From Luteibacter aegosomatissinici (GTDB taxonomy: Bacteria > Pseudomonadota > Gammaproteobacteria > Xanthomonadales > Rhodanobacteraceae): a DNA stretch of 64,000 nt. Below the pieces are notes generated by a model. The model saw nothing but the letters and a program-made list of their open reading frames with translations, was not told the DNA's origin and made no database searches. Position 1 is the first letter of the stretch. The number at the start of each line of letters is the position of its first letter. Location: the NCBI RefSeq assembly GCF_023078495.1, contig NZ_CP095742.1, positions 3,472,001 through 3,536,000 on the forward strand, read 5' to 3'. Positions 24,206 through 32,257 of the stretch are shown piece after piece. The position numbers were made by a program, and so were the translations under genes.

Positions 24206-24547
24206 TTACGCAAAATCCGCCGACGTAAGCGGCGGCATGCCGTACTTCGCGCGAGCCCGGTCGCACTGCGGGCTGGGGGTGCCATCTTCCCAAGCGGCCT
24301 TTAATTCGCGGCACGGCGAGGGCCGCAGCTCGTAGATACGGCAATGCGTCCCCACCCCCACCTCGCCCACCAGCGCCGTACAGTGCGGCTCATAGGTATT
24401 CGTACCCAGCATATTCACCCGATGCGCCCCGAGTTGCTCGGTGAGCACGTCCGGCGTCATGCCGCTGGCCGCATCGGTTTCCATCCAGTGAAACGCTACG
24501 CGGAACGCCGCGCAGCAGGCGCCGCAGCGCATGCAAGGGTGAGACAT
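24206..24547 (-). CDS. YkgJ-family cysteine-cluster protein
   Basis: A 113-residue protein with the metal-binding start MSHPCMRCGACC (C5, C8, C11, C12) and further Cys in EPHCTAL, THCRIYELRPSPCREL and PQCDRA. This pattern defines the YkgJ/UPF0153 Zn-or-Fe-chelating family of unknown function. The start at 24547 gives the canonical N-terminus. It is 7 bp downstream of the YpfJ-like gene on the same strand, so the two are likely cotranscribed. Confidence 0.85.
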   Translation of the reverse strand: MSHPCMRCGACCAAFRVAFHWMETDAASGMTPDVLTEQLGAHRVNMLGTNTYEPHCTALVGEVGVGTHCRIYELRPSPCRELKAAWEDGTPSPQCDRARAKYGMPPLTSADFA

Positions 24548-24554
24548 AAGCGGA

Positions 24555-25433
24555 TCAGATCGAGCCTGAGAACGTATTGCACTTACCGATATCGCCGGAC
24601 TGGAAGCCGACCGTGAACCAATGCACGCGTTGCTGCGATGTGCCGTGCGTAAAGGAATCCGGCACCACGCGGCCCTGCGCCTGCTCCTGCAGTTTATCGT
24701 CACCGATCGCCGTGGCCGCATTGAGCGCCGATTCAATATCTCCCTGCTGCAACCAGTGCTGGCGCTGCTGCGAATGATTCGCCCAAACGCCTGCGAAGCA
24801 ATCCGCCTGCAACTCCTGGCGCACCGATAATCCGTTCGCACCTTCCATGCGTGCACCGCGGCGTCGTGCCTCGTTCACCTTGTCGAATACCCCGACCAGG
24901 TTCTGCACGTGATGCCCCACTTCGTGCGCGATGACGTACGCGCGCGCGAAATCGCCCGACTCGTGGAACTGCTGCTGCATCTGCTGGAAGAAACCGAGAT
25001 CCAGGTAGACCCGATGGTCGCCCGGGCAGTAGAACGGGCCCACCTCCGAGGAGGCCGAACCACAGGCCGTGCGCACGCCGTTGCGGAACAGCACCAGCTT
25101 GGGCTGCTCATACTGCTGGCCGTTCGCCGCGAAGATTTCGCCCCAGGTGTCCTCGGTCTCGCCCAGGATCGCGCGGACGAAATCCACCTGCGGGTCGTTG
25201 GCTTCCGCCGGCTGTGCCCGCTGGGGCGCTTGCTGGGTCTGTGGTGGCGCGACCGAGCCATCCCCGCTGAGCAGGGCCGTGGGGTCCTTGTAGAACACCA
25301 GGCCAAGGATGGCGAGCAGGATGATGCCGCCGATACCCAGCCCCCGGCCGCCGCCAAAGGAGGGCCCGCCGCCACCGCCACTGTCGCCGGCGTCTTCCAA
25401 GTTGTCGCTTCTACGGCCTTTTTCCCAGAGCAT
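24555..25433 (-). CDS. Neutral zinc metallopeptidase, YpfJ family
   Basis: A 292-residue membrane-anchored protein. A Gly-rich N-terminus (SGGGGGPSFGGGRGLG) leads into a single TM helix (IGGIILLAILGLVFY). The YpfJ domain follows: DFVRAILGETEDTWGEIF, GPFYCPGDHRVYLDLGFF, and the zinc site HEVGHHVQN, with QELQADCFAG as the third ligand region. The start MLWEKGRRSDN at 25433 matches the family. The natural substrate is unknown. Confidence 0.88.
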   Translation of the reverse strand: MLWEKGRRSDNLEDAGDSGGGGGPSFGGGRGLGIGGIILLAILGLVFYKDPTALLSGDGSVAPPQTQQAPQRAQPAEANDPQVDFVRAILGETEDTWGEIFAANGQQYEQPKLVLFRNGVRTACGSASSEVGPFYCPGDHRVYLDLGFFQQMQQQFHESGDFARAYVIAHEVGHHVQNLVGVFDKVNEARRRGARMEGANGLSVRQELQADCFAGVWANHSQQRQHWLQQGDIESALNAATAIGDDKLQEQAQGRVVPDSFTHGTSQQRVHWFTVGFQSGDIGKCNTFSGSI

Positions 25434-25540
25434 GGCGCCCTCCTCTCCCCGTCCGCGTGCTCCCGCGAGACCTGTGCCGCATGATCGCACGGACGGTTGC
25501 CGGTAAACTCCGGGGTTTGCGTCGTCCCCCGGATCGTTTC

Positions 25541-25972
25541 ATGAACAGTCAGCTCCCCGCCGTCGTCACCCTGCTCACCCTGCTCCTGATGTTCTTCACG
25601 GTGTGGGCCGTGGGCCGCGCCCGCAGCCGTTACGGCATCAAGGCACCGGCGATTTCGGGTGATCCGGCCTTCGAGCGGGCCTGGCGGGTACAGATGAACA
25701 CCCTGGAAAACGCCGTGATGTTCATCCCGGCGCTCTGGCTGGCCGCCCAGTACGTGGATCCGCTGTGGGCGGGTATCGCCGGCATGGTCTGGCTGGCCGG
25801 CCGCCTCTGGTATGCCATTTCGTACCTGCGTGACGCCTCGCGCCGCGGCCCGGGCTACATGGTGTCCATGCTGGCCTGGGCGGTGCTGATGCTGATGGCC
25901 GCCGGCGGGATCGGCATGGCCATCATGGAGAACAACGCCGCGCCGGCTGACGACGCGGCACAGCAGGGTTAG
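25541..25972 (+). CDS. MAPEG-family membrane protein
   Basis: A 143-residue protein with four hydrophobic helices. The MAPEG signature is visible as FERAWRVQMNTLENAVMFIPALWLA, followed by GMVWLAGRLWYAISYL. Members include glutathione-dependent membrane enzymes; the bacterial ones are mostly uncharacterised. It is convergent with the TerC/CBS gene, with 6 bp between their stops. Confidence 0.85.
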   Translation: MNSQLPAVVTLLTLLLMFFTVWAVGRARSRYGIKAPAISGDPAFERAWRVQMNTLENAVMFIPALWLAAQYVDPLWAGIAGMVWLAGRLWYAISYLRDASRRGPGYMVSMLAWAVLMLMAAGGIGMAIMENNAAPADDAAQQG

Positions 25973-25978
25973 TGCCGA

Positions 25979-27550
25979 TCAATCGTCGGTGGCGGGCAGT
26001 TCGACGACGCGTACGCGCTGGATACGGGCGCCTTCCATCGCCGTGACCTCGAACGCCAGCCGGTCGCTTTCGAAGGTGTCACCTACCCCAGGCAAGCGGC
26101 CCAGCTGCTGAAGGACAAAACCGGCAAGCGTCGCGAAATTGCCCTCGCCCGCACCGGGCAGGCGATGGCCCAGCAGGTGCTCCACGCGGCGCACGTCAAG
26201 GCTGGCATCGAGCAGCCACGCGCCATCCGGTTCGCTGACCGCCGAAGGGTCGCCTTCACCGCTTTCGTTGGGAAACTCGCCAGCGATCGTCTCGAGTACA
26301 TCGGCCGGGGTCACCAGGCCCAGGATGCTGCCGTACTCATCGACCACCAGCGCCACCTGCAGCGGGGCGCGGCGGAATTCATCGATCAGGCGCAGGACGC
26401 TCAGCGATTCCAGGACCGTGATCGGCTTGCGCACGGCTGTCTCGGTCACCAGGCGACCATGCTCGGTCAGGCTGGCCAGCAGGTCGCGTGACGACGTCAC
26501 GCCGATCAGCTCATCCAGGTCGCCGTTCGCCACCAGCATCCAGTGGTGCGGCGATTCACGTGCTTCGGTGAGCAGGCTGGGCAATTCATCCGAGGGATCG
26601 ACCCAGACGATCTCCGTGCGAGGGGTCATGATCGAGCGTACGGGGCGCTGCGACAGATCGAGCACGCCCTGCACCATCTCCAGCTCATCCTTGCCGAAGA
26701 CCGAGGGCTCCGCCTGCTCGACGTCGGGTGTCTTCTTGGTGTCGCCTTCGTCATCGACCGTGCCGCCCAGCAGCCGCAGCACGGCCTTGGCAGTGCGGTC
26801 GCGCATGATGCGCCCGCCCAGCAGCAACGAGCGGCGCCGGTTGCGGCGCATGGTCTGGTTGAAGACCTCGATCATGATCGAGAAGCCGATCGCGGCGTAC
26901 AGGTAGCCCTTGGGAATGTGGAAGCCGAAACCTTCCGCAATCAGGCTGAAACCGATCATCAGCAGGAACGACAGGCACAGGATGACCACGGTGGGCCGCG
27001 CGTTGACGAACGCGGTAAGCGGCTTGCTGGCGGTGATCATCAACGCCATGGCCACCACGACGCCCACCATCATGATCGACAGGTGATCGACCATGCCGAC
27101 GGCGGTGATGACCGAATCCAGCGAGAACACCGCATCGAGGATGACGATCTGCGCCACCGTCAGCCAGAAGCTGGCCTTGCGGGCGCCCTTGCCCTCGTGG
27201 TCGTCATCGGCTTCGAGCCGTTCGTGCAGCTCGAGCGTGGCCTTGAATAACAGGAAGGCGCCGCCGACCAGCAGGATGATGTCGCGCCAGGACAGCCCGA
27301 ACCCGTTCCACTGGAACAGCGGCTGGGTGAGCGTGACCAGCCAGGACATGGCGGCCAGCAGGCACAGGCGCATGACCAGCGCGAGGCCAAGGCCCAGCAG
27401 GCGCGCGTGGTCGCGCTGGCGGGAGGGGAGCTTGTCGGCGAGGATCGCGACAAACACCAGGTTATCGATACCGAGGACGATCTCCAGCACGATCAGCGTG
27501 AGAAGACCCGCCCAGGCCGAAGGGTCGGCTAACCAGTCGAATGCAAACAT
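25979..27550 (-). CDS. TerC-family membrane protein with CBS and CorC domains (YoaE-like)
   Basis: A 523-residue three-part protein. Residues 1 to about 235 form a TerC-type membrane domain ([21 protein letters not shown], with further acidic residues in [15 protein letters not shown]). About 285-410 is a CBS pair ([35 protein letters not shown]). About 430-520 is a CorC/HlyC domain ([19 protein letters not shown]). Relatives have been linked to metal-ion export or homeostasis. I looked for a manganese (yybP-ykoY) riboswitch upstream and saw none. Confidence 0.88.
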   Translation of the reverse strand: MFAFDWLADPSAWAGLLTLIVLEIVLGIDNLVFVAILADKLPSRQRDHARLLGLGLALVMRLCLLAAMSWLVTLTQPLFQWNGFGLSWRDIILLVGGAFLLFKATLELHERLEADDDHEGKGARKASFWLTVAQIVILDAVFSLDSVITAVGMVDHLSIMMVGVVVAMALMITASKPLTAFVNARPTVVILCLSFLLMIGFSLIAEGFGFHIPKGYLYAAIGFSIMIEVFNQTMRRNRRRSLLLGGRIMRDRTAKAVLRLLGGTVDDEGDTKKTPDVEQAEPSVFGKDELEMVQGVLDLSQRPVRSIMTPRTEIVWVDPSDELPSLLTEARESPHHWMLVANGDLDELIGVTSSRDLLASLTEHGRLVTETAVRKPITVLESLSVLRLIDEFRRAPLQVALVVDEYGSILGLVTPADVLETIAGEFPNESGEGDPSAVSEPDGAWLLDASLDVRRVEHLLGHRLPGAGEGNFATLAGFVLQQLGRLPGVGDTFESDRLAFEVTAMEGARIQRVRVVELPATDD

Positions 27551-27673
27551 GGGACGGCGCCGGGAGCGCCACCTTTCCTCCTATAAGTGACCGGTGACTA
27601 TACAGGGCAAATGTGAAGGTCTGTGCCGGAAGCCATCGTTGCGCCGGTTGAAGGCCCTCGGCTACGTTGGCGC

Positions 27674-28447
27674 ATGCCTAACGATCCTGCTTTTTCGCCC
27701 CTTCACGCCGATACGCTGCCCGCCGGCCCTGGCCGCCGACCGGGCCCGGGGTGGGTCGAGACAATTCTCATCCTTGTCGCCTACTTCGCGCTGCAGTTTG
27801 TCCTCGGTGGCGCCTTCGGGCTTGTCTCGCAAACCCTGGCCAAGTTCTTCCCCAACAGCGTCCCGGGCCCGGGCGATCGCTTGGTCAGCGTGGTCATCCT
27901 CACCCTGTTGGGAGCCGCCGTCGTCACCCTGGCCCTGGTCAAGCGACGCTGGGCACCCCTGCTCCGGGATGGCGGCCCCGCTGGCTTTGGCTTCACGGCA
28001 CCGACAGGTGCGCAGGTCCTGTTCGGCGCCGTCATGGGCATCGTCGCCCCCCTCGTGGGCGGGCTCCTTACCCAGCTTCTAGCGGGCGACCACACGGTAA
28101 GCCAGTCGGTGAGCGAGCTGGCCGACAGCGCCCACGTGGTCATGCGCATCGCGCTGCTGCCCGTGGCCGTCCTGGTCGGGCCGCTTGTCGAGGAAGTATT
28201 GTTCCGCGGCGCCCTGCTCGCCCTACTGCGCACACGGTTCGGCGATGGCTGGGCCATTGCGGCCTCGGCCGCCGTGTTCGGCATCGTGCACCTGCCCGAC
28301 CTCGGCGGCCTGTGGTACGCGGTCCCTAACCTCGCCCTTGTGGGCGCTCTTTGCGCGTGGCTCCGCGTTCGCAGCGGCTCGATATGGCCAGCGTTCGTAT
28401 GCCACGCCGCCAACAACGCGCTGGCCACCATGGCCTGGTTCGGCTAG
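27674..28447 (+). CDS. CPBP-family intramembrane metalloprotease (CAAX protease-like)
   Basis: A 257-residue multi-helix membrane protein. The catalytic motif EEVLFRG follows a helix (VAVLVGPLVEEV); the second and third motifs are FGIVHLP and CHAANNAL. The start at 27674 (MPNDPAF) was chosen; an in-frame GTG at 27623 would add 17 residues, and neither has a clear ribosome binding site. Substrate unknown. Its TAG stop shares the palindromic CTAG at 28444-28447 with the convergent methyltransferase stop. Confidence 0.8.
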   Translation: MPNDPAFSPLHADTLPAGPGRRPGPGWVETILILVAYFALQFVLGGAFGLVSQTLAKFFPNSVPGPGDRLVSVVILTLLGAAVVTLALVKRRWAPLLRDGGPAGFGFTAPTGAQVLFGAVMGIVAPLVGGLLTQLLAGDHTVSQSVSELADSAHVVMRIALLPVAVLVGPLVEEVLFRGALLALLRTRFGDGWAIAASAAVFGIVHLPDLGGLWYAVPNLALVGALCAWLRVRSGSIWPAFVCHAANNALATMAWFG

Positions 28448-29040
28448 AGCCGTTCCAGCGAGGCCACCATCCGCGCCAGCCGCGGGCTGGCGTAACACTG
28501 CGAGCCCACGGGAATGAGGCCCACCTTGTCGAATTCAGCCCGGTACCAGCTGGCGGAGCGGCCGAAGAAGGCCTCGCGATCGCCGGCGGGATCATCCTCC
28601 CGGGTATAGACCTCAAGGAAGGCCAGCCCTTCTGCCATCTCGCCAATACCGGTCAGACCGGCACGGATCTCGGCCGGCTTAAGGTAGTGCAGCACATCCG
28701 TGCACACGATCAGGTCGAACCGCGTATCGAAACGCAGCTCCGCCAACTGGCCAAAACGGGCATAGCCGATGTTGCGCGAGCGGCCGTAGCGGGCCACCGC
28801 GTATTCGCTGGCCTCGAGGCCGCGGTACTCGATACCGGGCCGAAGGCGCCGCAGTACGGCCCGCCACGGGGCCTCGCCGCAGCCGATGTCGAGCACGTTA
28901 CGGACGGGACGTCCAAGATAGAACTCGGCCTGGCCCAGCACCATGGCCACCTTGCGGGTGAGTTCCGCGGTGGACCGCACAGCGTGGTCGGCACTGCGGT
29001 ACCACTTGTCAAAATAGGCCTGGTCGTAGGTCTTGGGCAT
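28444..29040 (-). CDS. Class I SAM-dependent methyltransferase
   Basis: A 198-residue methyltransferase. Motif I is VLDIGCGEAPWRAVL, with the acidic loop GLEASEYAV and motif IV IVCTDVLHYL. The start at 29040 (MPKTYDQAY) was preferred over an upstream ATG that adds nine residues. The segment TYDQAYFDKWYR is typical of small xanthomonad methyltransferases of unknown acceptor. Convergent with the CPBP gene. Confidence 0.78.
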   Translation of the reverse strand: MPKTYDQAYFDKWYRSADHAVRSTAELTRKVAMVLGQAEFYLGRPVRNVLDIGCGEAPWRAVLRRLRPGIEYRGLEASEYAVARYGRSRNIGYARFGQLAELRFDTRFDLIVCTDVLHYLKPAEIRAGLTGIGEMAEGLAFLEVYTREDDPAGDREAFFGRSASWYRAEFDKVGLIPVGSQCYASPRLARMVASLERL

Positions 29041-29135
29041 CGCGCGCATCCCGCCGAAAACGCCCATCCTACCGGGCGTACACTTTCAGCACACGCTTGC
29101 CGCCGCATCGTGGTGGCATCGGACAGGAGATACCC

Positions 29136-29435
29136 ATGCCCCGCATCCAGCTTCGCATTACCGGTGACCGTGACGTATTCGATGATGTCGTGAACGCGAT
29201 CCACGGCCTGGACCGCATCGAGTACGTCGAAGAGATCGACGATTTCGGCAGCGGCTTTCGTGACGATTCCAGCTCCTTTGAATCGTCCGACGACATGAGC
29301 TCGTCGACCTATACCGTGGAAATCGAAGTACCCAATGACAAGGTGGGCGAGCGCGTGCGCGAGATCGCCGAAGAGACCGCCGGCAACCGCGAGGCCGCCA
29401 TCGAATTCGTCTACCCCGACGAAAACGAAATCTGA
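29136..29435 (+). CDS. Small acidic protein of unknown function
   Basis: A 99-residue protein: IQLRITGDRDVFDDVVNAI and YVEEIDDFGSGF, then an Asp/Ser-rich segment (DDSSSFESSDDMSSS, about 44-58), then TYTVEIEVPNDKVGERVREI and a Glu-rich tail. The beta-alpha pattern before and after the acidic linker could be a small ferredoxin-like or ACT-like fold, but I do not recognise the family. The start at 29136 follows AGGAGA. Monocistronic. Confidence 0.6.
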   Translation: MPRIQLRITGDRDVFDDVVNAIHGLDRIEYVEEIDDFGSGFRDDSSSFESSDDMSSSTYTVEIEVPNDKVGERVREIAEETAGNREAAIEFVYPDENEI

Positions 29436-29533
29436 CCTACCCCGCCCAAACTGTGAACCGCGCCCAACGGCCCAGGTAAACGCCTACTACCGTATTCCGT
29501 TTGAAGGTTATCGCGCCTCGAACGGAGATCCCC

Positions 29534-31048
29534 ATGCGTTCGTTTCTGACGGCCTGCCTGGCCACCCTGCTTTGCCTGCCCGCGGCCGCCATGGCCGCGG
29601 ACAAGCCGCTCACCCAGGAAGATGCCGCGTGGCTCGATCGCGTCACGTTCGGCGTCGATAGCGCCACGGTCGCGACCTATCGCGACCTTGGAAGGCGTCG
29701 TTTCCTCCAGGCGCAGCTTCATCCACATAGCGATGGCCTGCCGCAACCCATCGCGGCGCAGATCGCCAGCTTCGATGTGATGAAAACCCCGACCGATACG
29801 CTATTGGCGCAGATCCGCGACCAGTACCGCGATATCAAGGACATGCCCGACGGCGATGCGAAGCAGGAAGCGCGCAAGGCCCTGCAGAAGCAGGGCAACC
29901 AGTACGCCCAGCAGGCCCAGGCCGCCGAGCTGCTTCGTGCCGTCTACGATGAAAACCAGCTGCGTGAGCAAATGGTGTGGTTCTGGCTGAACCACTTCAG
30001 CGTGTTCCAGAACAAGGCCCGCGTGCGCTGGCTGGTCGCCAGTTATGCGCAGGACACCATCCGCCCGCATGCCCTAGGCAAGTTCCGGGACCTGGTACTG
30101 GCGACACTGAAGAGCCCGGCGATGCTCGAGTACCTGGATAACGCGCAAAACGCCCGCGACAAGGTCAATGAAAACTACGCGCGTGAGCTGATGGAGCTGC
30201 ACACGCTGGGCGTCAACAGCGGTTATACACAGGGCGATGTGCAGAACCTGGCGCGCATCCTCACGGGCGTCGGTGTCAACTTTGATGGGCAGCCACGCAA
30301 GCTGCGCCCCGAAATGCGTGCGTATTACGTGCAGGAGGGCGTGTTCGAGTTCAACCCGAACCGGCACGATTTCAGCGACAAAGTCTTGTTGGGTAAGCCG
30401 ATCAAGGGCGGTGGTTTCGATGAAGTAGAGAAAGCCGTCGATTTGATCGTGAGCCAGCCGGCCTGCGCGACCTTCATCTCTACCAAGCTCGCGAAGTACT
30501 TTGTCTCGGACACACCCCCGCCCTCGCTCATCACCGCCATGGCGAAAACCTTCCGCCGTACCGACGGCGATATCGCCGAGGTGATGGATACGATGCTGAC
30601 CTCGAAGGAATTCACCGCCTCGCTGGGCAAGCACTACAAGGATCCTACCCAGTTCCTCGTCTCCACCATGCGCCTCGCGTACGACGGCAAGCCCGTGGAG
30701 AATCCGCGCCCGCTCGTGAACTGGATCAACCAGCTCGGCCAGGCACCTTTTGGGCGGATCACGCCGGACGGGTGGCCGACGGCCGATTCCGAATGGTCGA
30801 GCTCCGGCCAGGTGGCGAAGCGCTTTGAAATCGCCCGCGCGATCGGCAGTGGTGCCAACCACCTGTTCGATCTGGACGAAGCGGGGACACGCTCGGTGGG
30901 CGGGTTTCCGCAGCTCACGACGCCCACGTACTACGCGGCGATCGAGCCGTCACTCGGCCCAAAGACGCGTAACGCGCTATCGCAGGCCACGTCGCAGCAG
31001 GAATGGAACACCTTCCTGCTCTCCTCCCCTGAATTCAACTACCGCTGA
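29534..31048 (+). CDS. DUF1800-domain exported protein
   Basis: A 504-residue exported protein with a Sec signal peptide (MRSFLTACLATLLCLPAAAM, then AADKP). DUF1800 features: WLDRVTFGVDSATVA near the start, REQMVWFWLNHFSVF, NYARELMELHTLGVNSGYTQGDVQ, and the C-terminal GWPTADSEWSS. The function is not established. A DUF1501 gene follows 9 bp later; the two families are usually found as neighbours, so they probably act together in the periplasm or at the cell surface. Confidence 0.88.
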   Translation: MRSFLTACLATLLCLPAAAMAADKPLTQEDAAWLDRVTFGVDSATVATYRDLGRRRFLQAQLHPHSDGLPQPIAAQIASFDVMKTPTDTLLAQIRDQYRDIKDMPDGDAKQEARKALQKQGNQYAQQAQAAELLRAVYDENQLREQMVWFWLNHFSVFQNKARVRWLVASYAQDTIRPHALGKFRDLVLATLKSPAMLEYLDNAQNARDKVNENYARELMELHTLGVNSGYTQGDVQNLARILTGVGVNFDGQPRKLRPEMRAYYVQEGVFEFNPNRHDFSDKVLLGKPIKGGGFDEVEKAVDLIVSQPACATFISTKLAKYFVSDTPPPSLITAMAKTFRRTDGDIAEVMDTMLTSKEFTASLGKHYKDPTQFLVSTMRLAYDGKPVENPRPLVNWINQLGQAPFGRITPDGWPTADSEWSSSGQVAKRFEIARAIGSGANHLFDLDEAGTRSVGGFPQLTTPTYYAAIEPSLGPKTRNALSQATSQQEWNTFLLSSPEFNYR

Positions 31049-31057
31049 GGTTCACCC

Positions 31058-32248
31058 ATGGACCGCCGCCAGTTCCTGCTTGCCCTGGCCGCCACCGTTC
31101 CCGCGCTGACGCTCGGGGGCAAGGTGTTTGCCGCGCCTGCCAACTCACCGCGTTTCCTCCTTGTATTCCTTCGCGGGGGCTACGACGCGAACAATTTGCT
31201 CGTGCCTTACGCCAGCGATTTCTATTACGAATCCCGTCCCACCATCGCACTGGCTAAACCGACGCCGGGCGATCCGAAATCCGTCCGCGCGCTCGATGCG
31301 AACTGGGGGCTTACACCTGCCGTCGCGCAGAGCATGGGGCCGCTGTGGGACAAGAAGCAGCTGGCGTTCATTCCGTTCGCCGGCACAGACGATCTGTCAC
31401 GGAGCCACTTCGAGACGCAGGACAATATCGAATCCGGCGAAGCCGGGGATGCCCGCAGCTACGCTTCCGGGTTCATGGGCCGCCTGAGTGGCGTGCTGCG
31501 TGGCGTACCGCCTATCGCTTTTACGGATGCCCTGCCGCTCTCGTTCCGTGGCACGGGTGACGTGCCCAATATTTCATTGAAGGGTGGCGGCAAGGCGGTG
31601 TTCGATGACCGCCAGTCGAAGATCCTGGCCAGCATGTACGAAGGCACGCCCCTGCAGGCGGCGGCGACCGATGGCCTGCAACTGCGCCAGCAGGTAGCGC
31701 AGGACCTGCAAACCGAGATGGTAGCCGCCAGCCGTGGCGCGGTGAATGCGCGAGGCTTCGCCCAGCAGGGCCAGCGCATGGCCACGCTCATGAAAGACCG
31801 CTTCCGCCTGGGCTTCGTGGACGTGGGCGGCTGGGACACGCATGTGAACCAGGGCGGTGCCGACGGCCAGCTCGCGAACAACCTGGATAACCTGTCGCAG
31901 GGCCTCGCCGCGTTCGCGAATGGCTTGGGCGACGCCGAGTGGAACAATACGGTCGTCGTCGTGGTGTCGGAATTCGGCCGCACGTTCCGCGAGAACGGAA
32001 ACAAAGGTACCGACCACGGTCACGGCACGACGTACTGGGTACTCGGCGGCAAGGTGAATGGAGGGCGCGTGCTCGGCAGCCAGGTAGCCGTCAATGCCGC
32101 GAACCTGCTGCAAAACCGCGACTATCCGGTACTCAACAACTACCGCGATGTGCTGGGCGGGCTGATGAAGCGGATGTATGGGCTTTCAGACGGTGATATG
32201 GGAACGGTGTTTCCGGGCGCGAAACCGCGTGACCTTCAGCTTGTGTGA
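31058..32248 (+). CDS. DUF1501-domain exported protein (sulfatase-like fold)
   Basis: A 396-residue protein. The N-terminus MDRRQFLLALAATVPALTLG has a Tat-like RR motif and hydrophobic region. DUF1501 features: RFLLVFLRGGYDANNLLVPY, AFIPFAGTDDLSRSHFETQD, FVDVGGWDTHVNQGG, and the metal-site-like VVSEFGRTFREN with GTDHGHGTTYWVLGG. The family shares the alkaline-phosphatase/sulfatase architecture. Directly downstream of the DUF1800 gene, as is usual; substrate unknown. Confidence 0.88.
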   Translation: MDRRQFLLALAATVPALTLGGKVFAAPANSPRFLLVFLRGGYDANNLLVPYASDFYYESRPTIALAKPTPGDPKSVRALDANWGLTPAVAQSMGPLWDKKQLAFIPFAGTDDLSRSHFETQDNIESGEAGDARSYASGFMGRLSGVLRGVPPIAFTDALPLSFRGTGDVPNISLKGGGKAVFDDRQSKILASMYEGTPLQAAATDGLQLRQQVAQDLQTEMVAASRGAVNARGFAQQGQRMATLMKDRFRLGFVDVGGWDTHVNQGGADGQLANNLDNLSQGLAAFANGLGDAEWNNTVVVVVSEFGRTFRENGNKGTDHGHGTTYWVLGGKVNGGRVLGSQVAVNAANLLQNRDYPVLNNYRDVLGGLMKRMYGLSDGDMGTVFPGAKPRDLQLV

Positions 32249-32257
32249 GTGCGTCGC

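Noticed and set aside
27551-27660. Possible manganese (yybP-ykoY) riboswitch before the TerC-like gene
   Set aside because: The conserved loop sequences are not visible and the leader is too short for the full fold.
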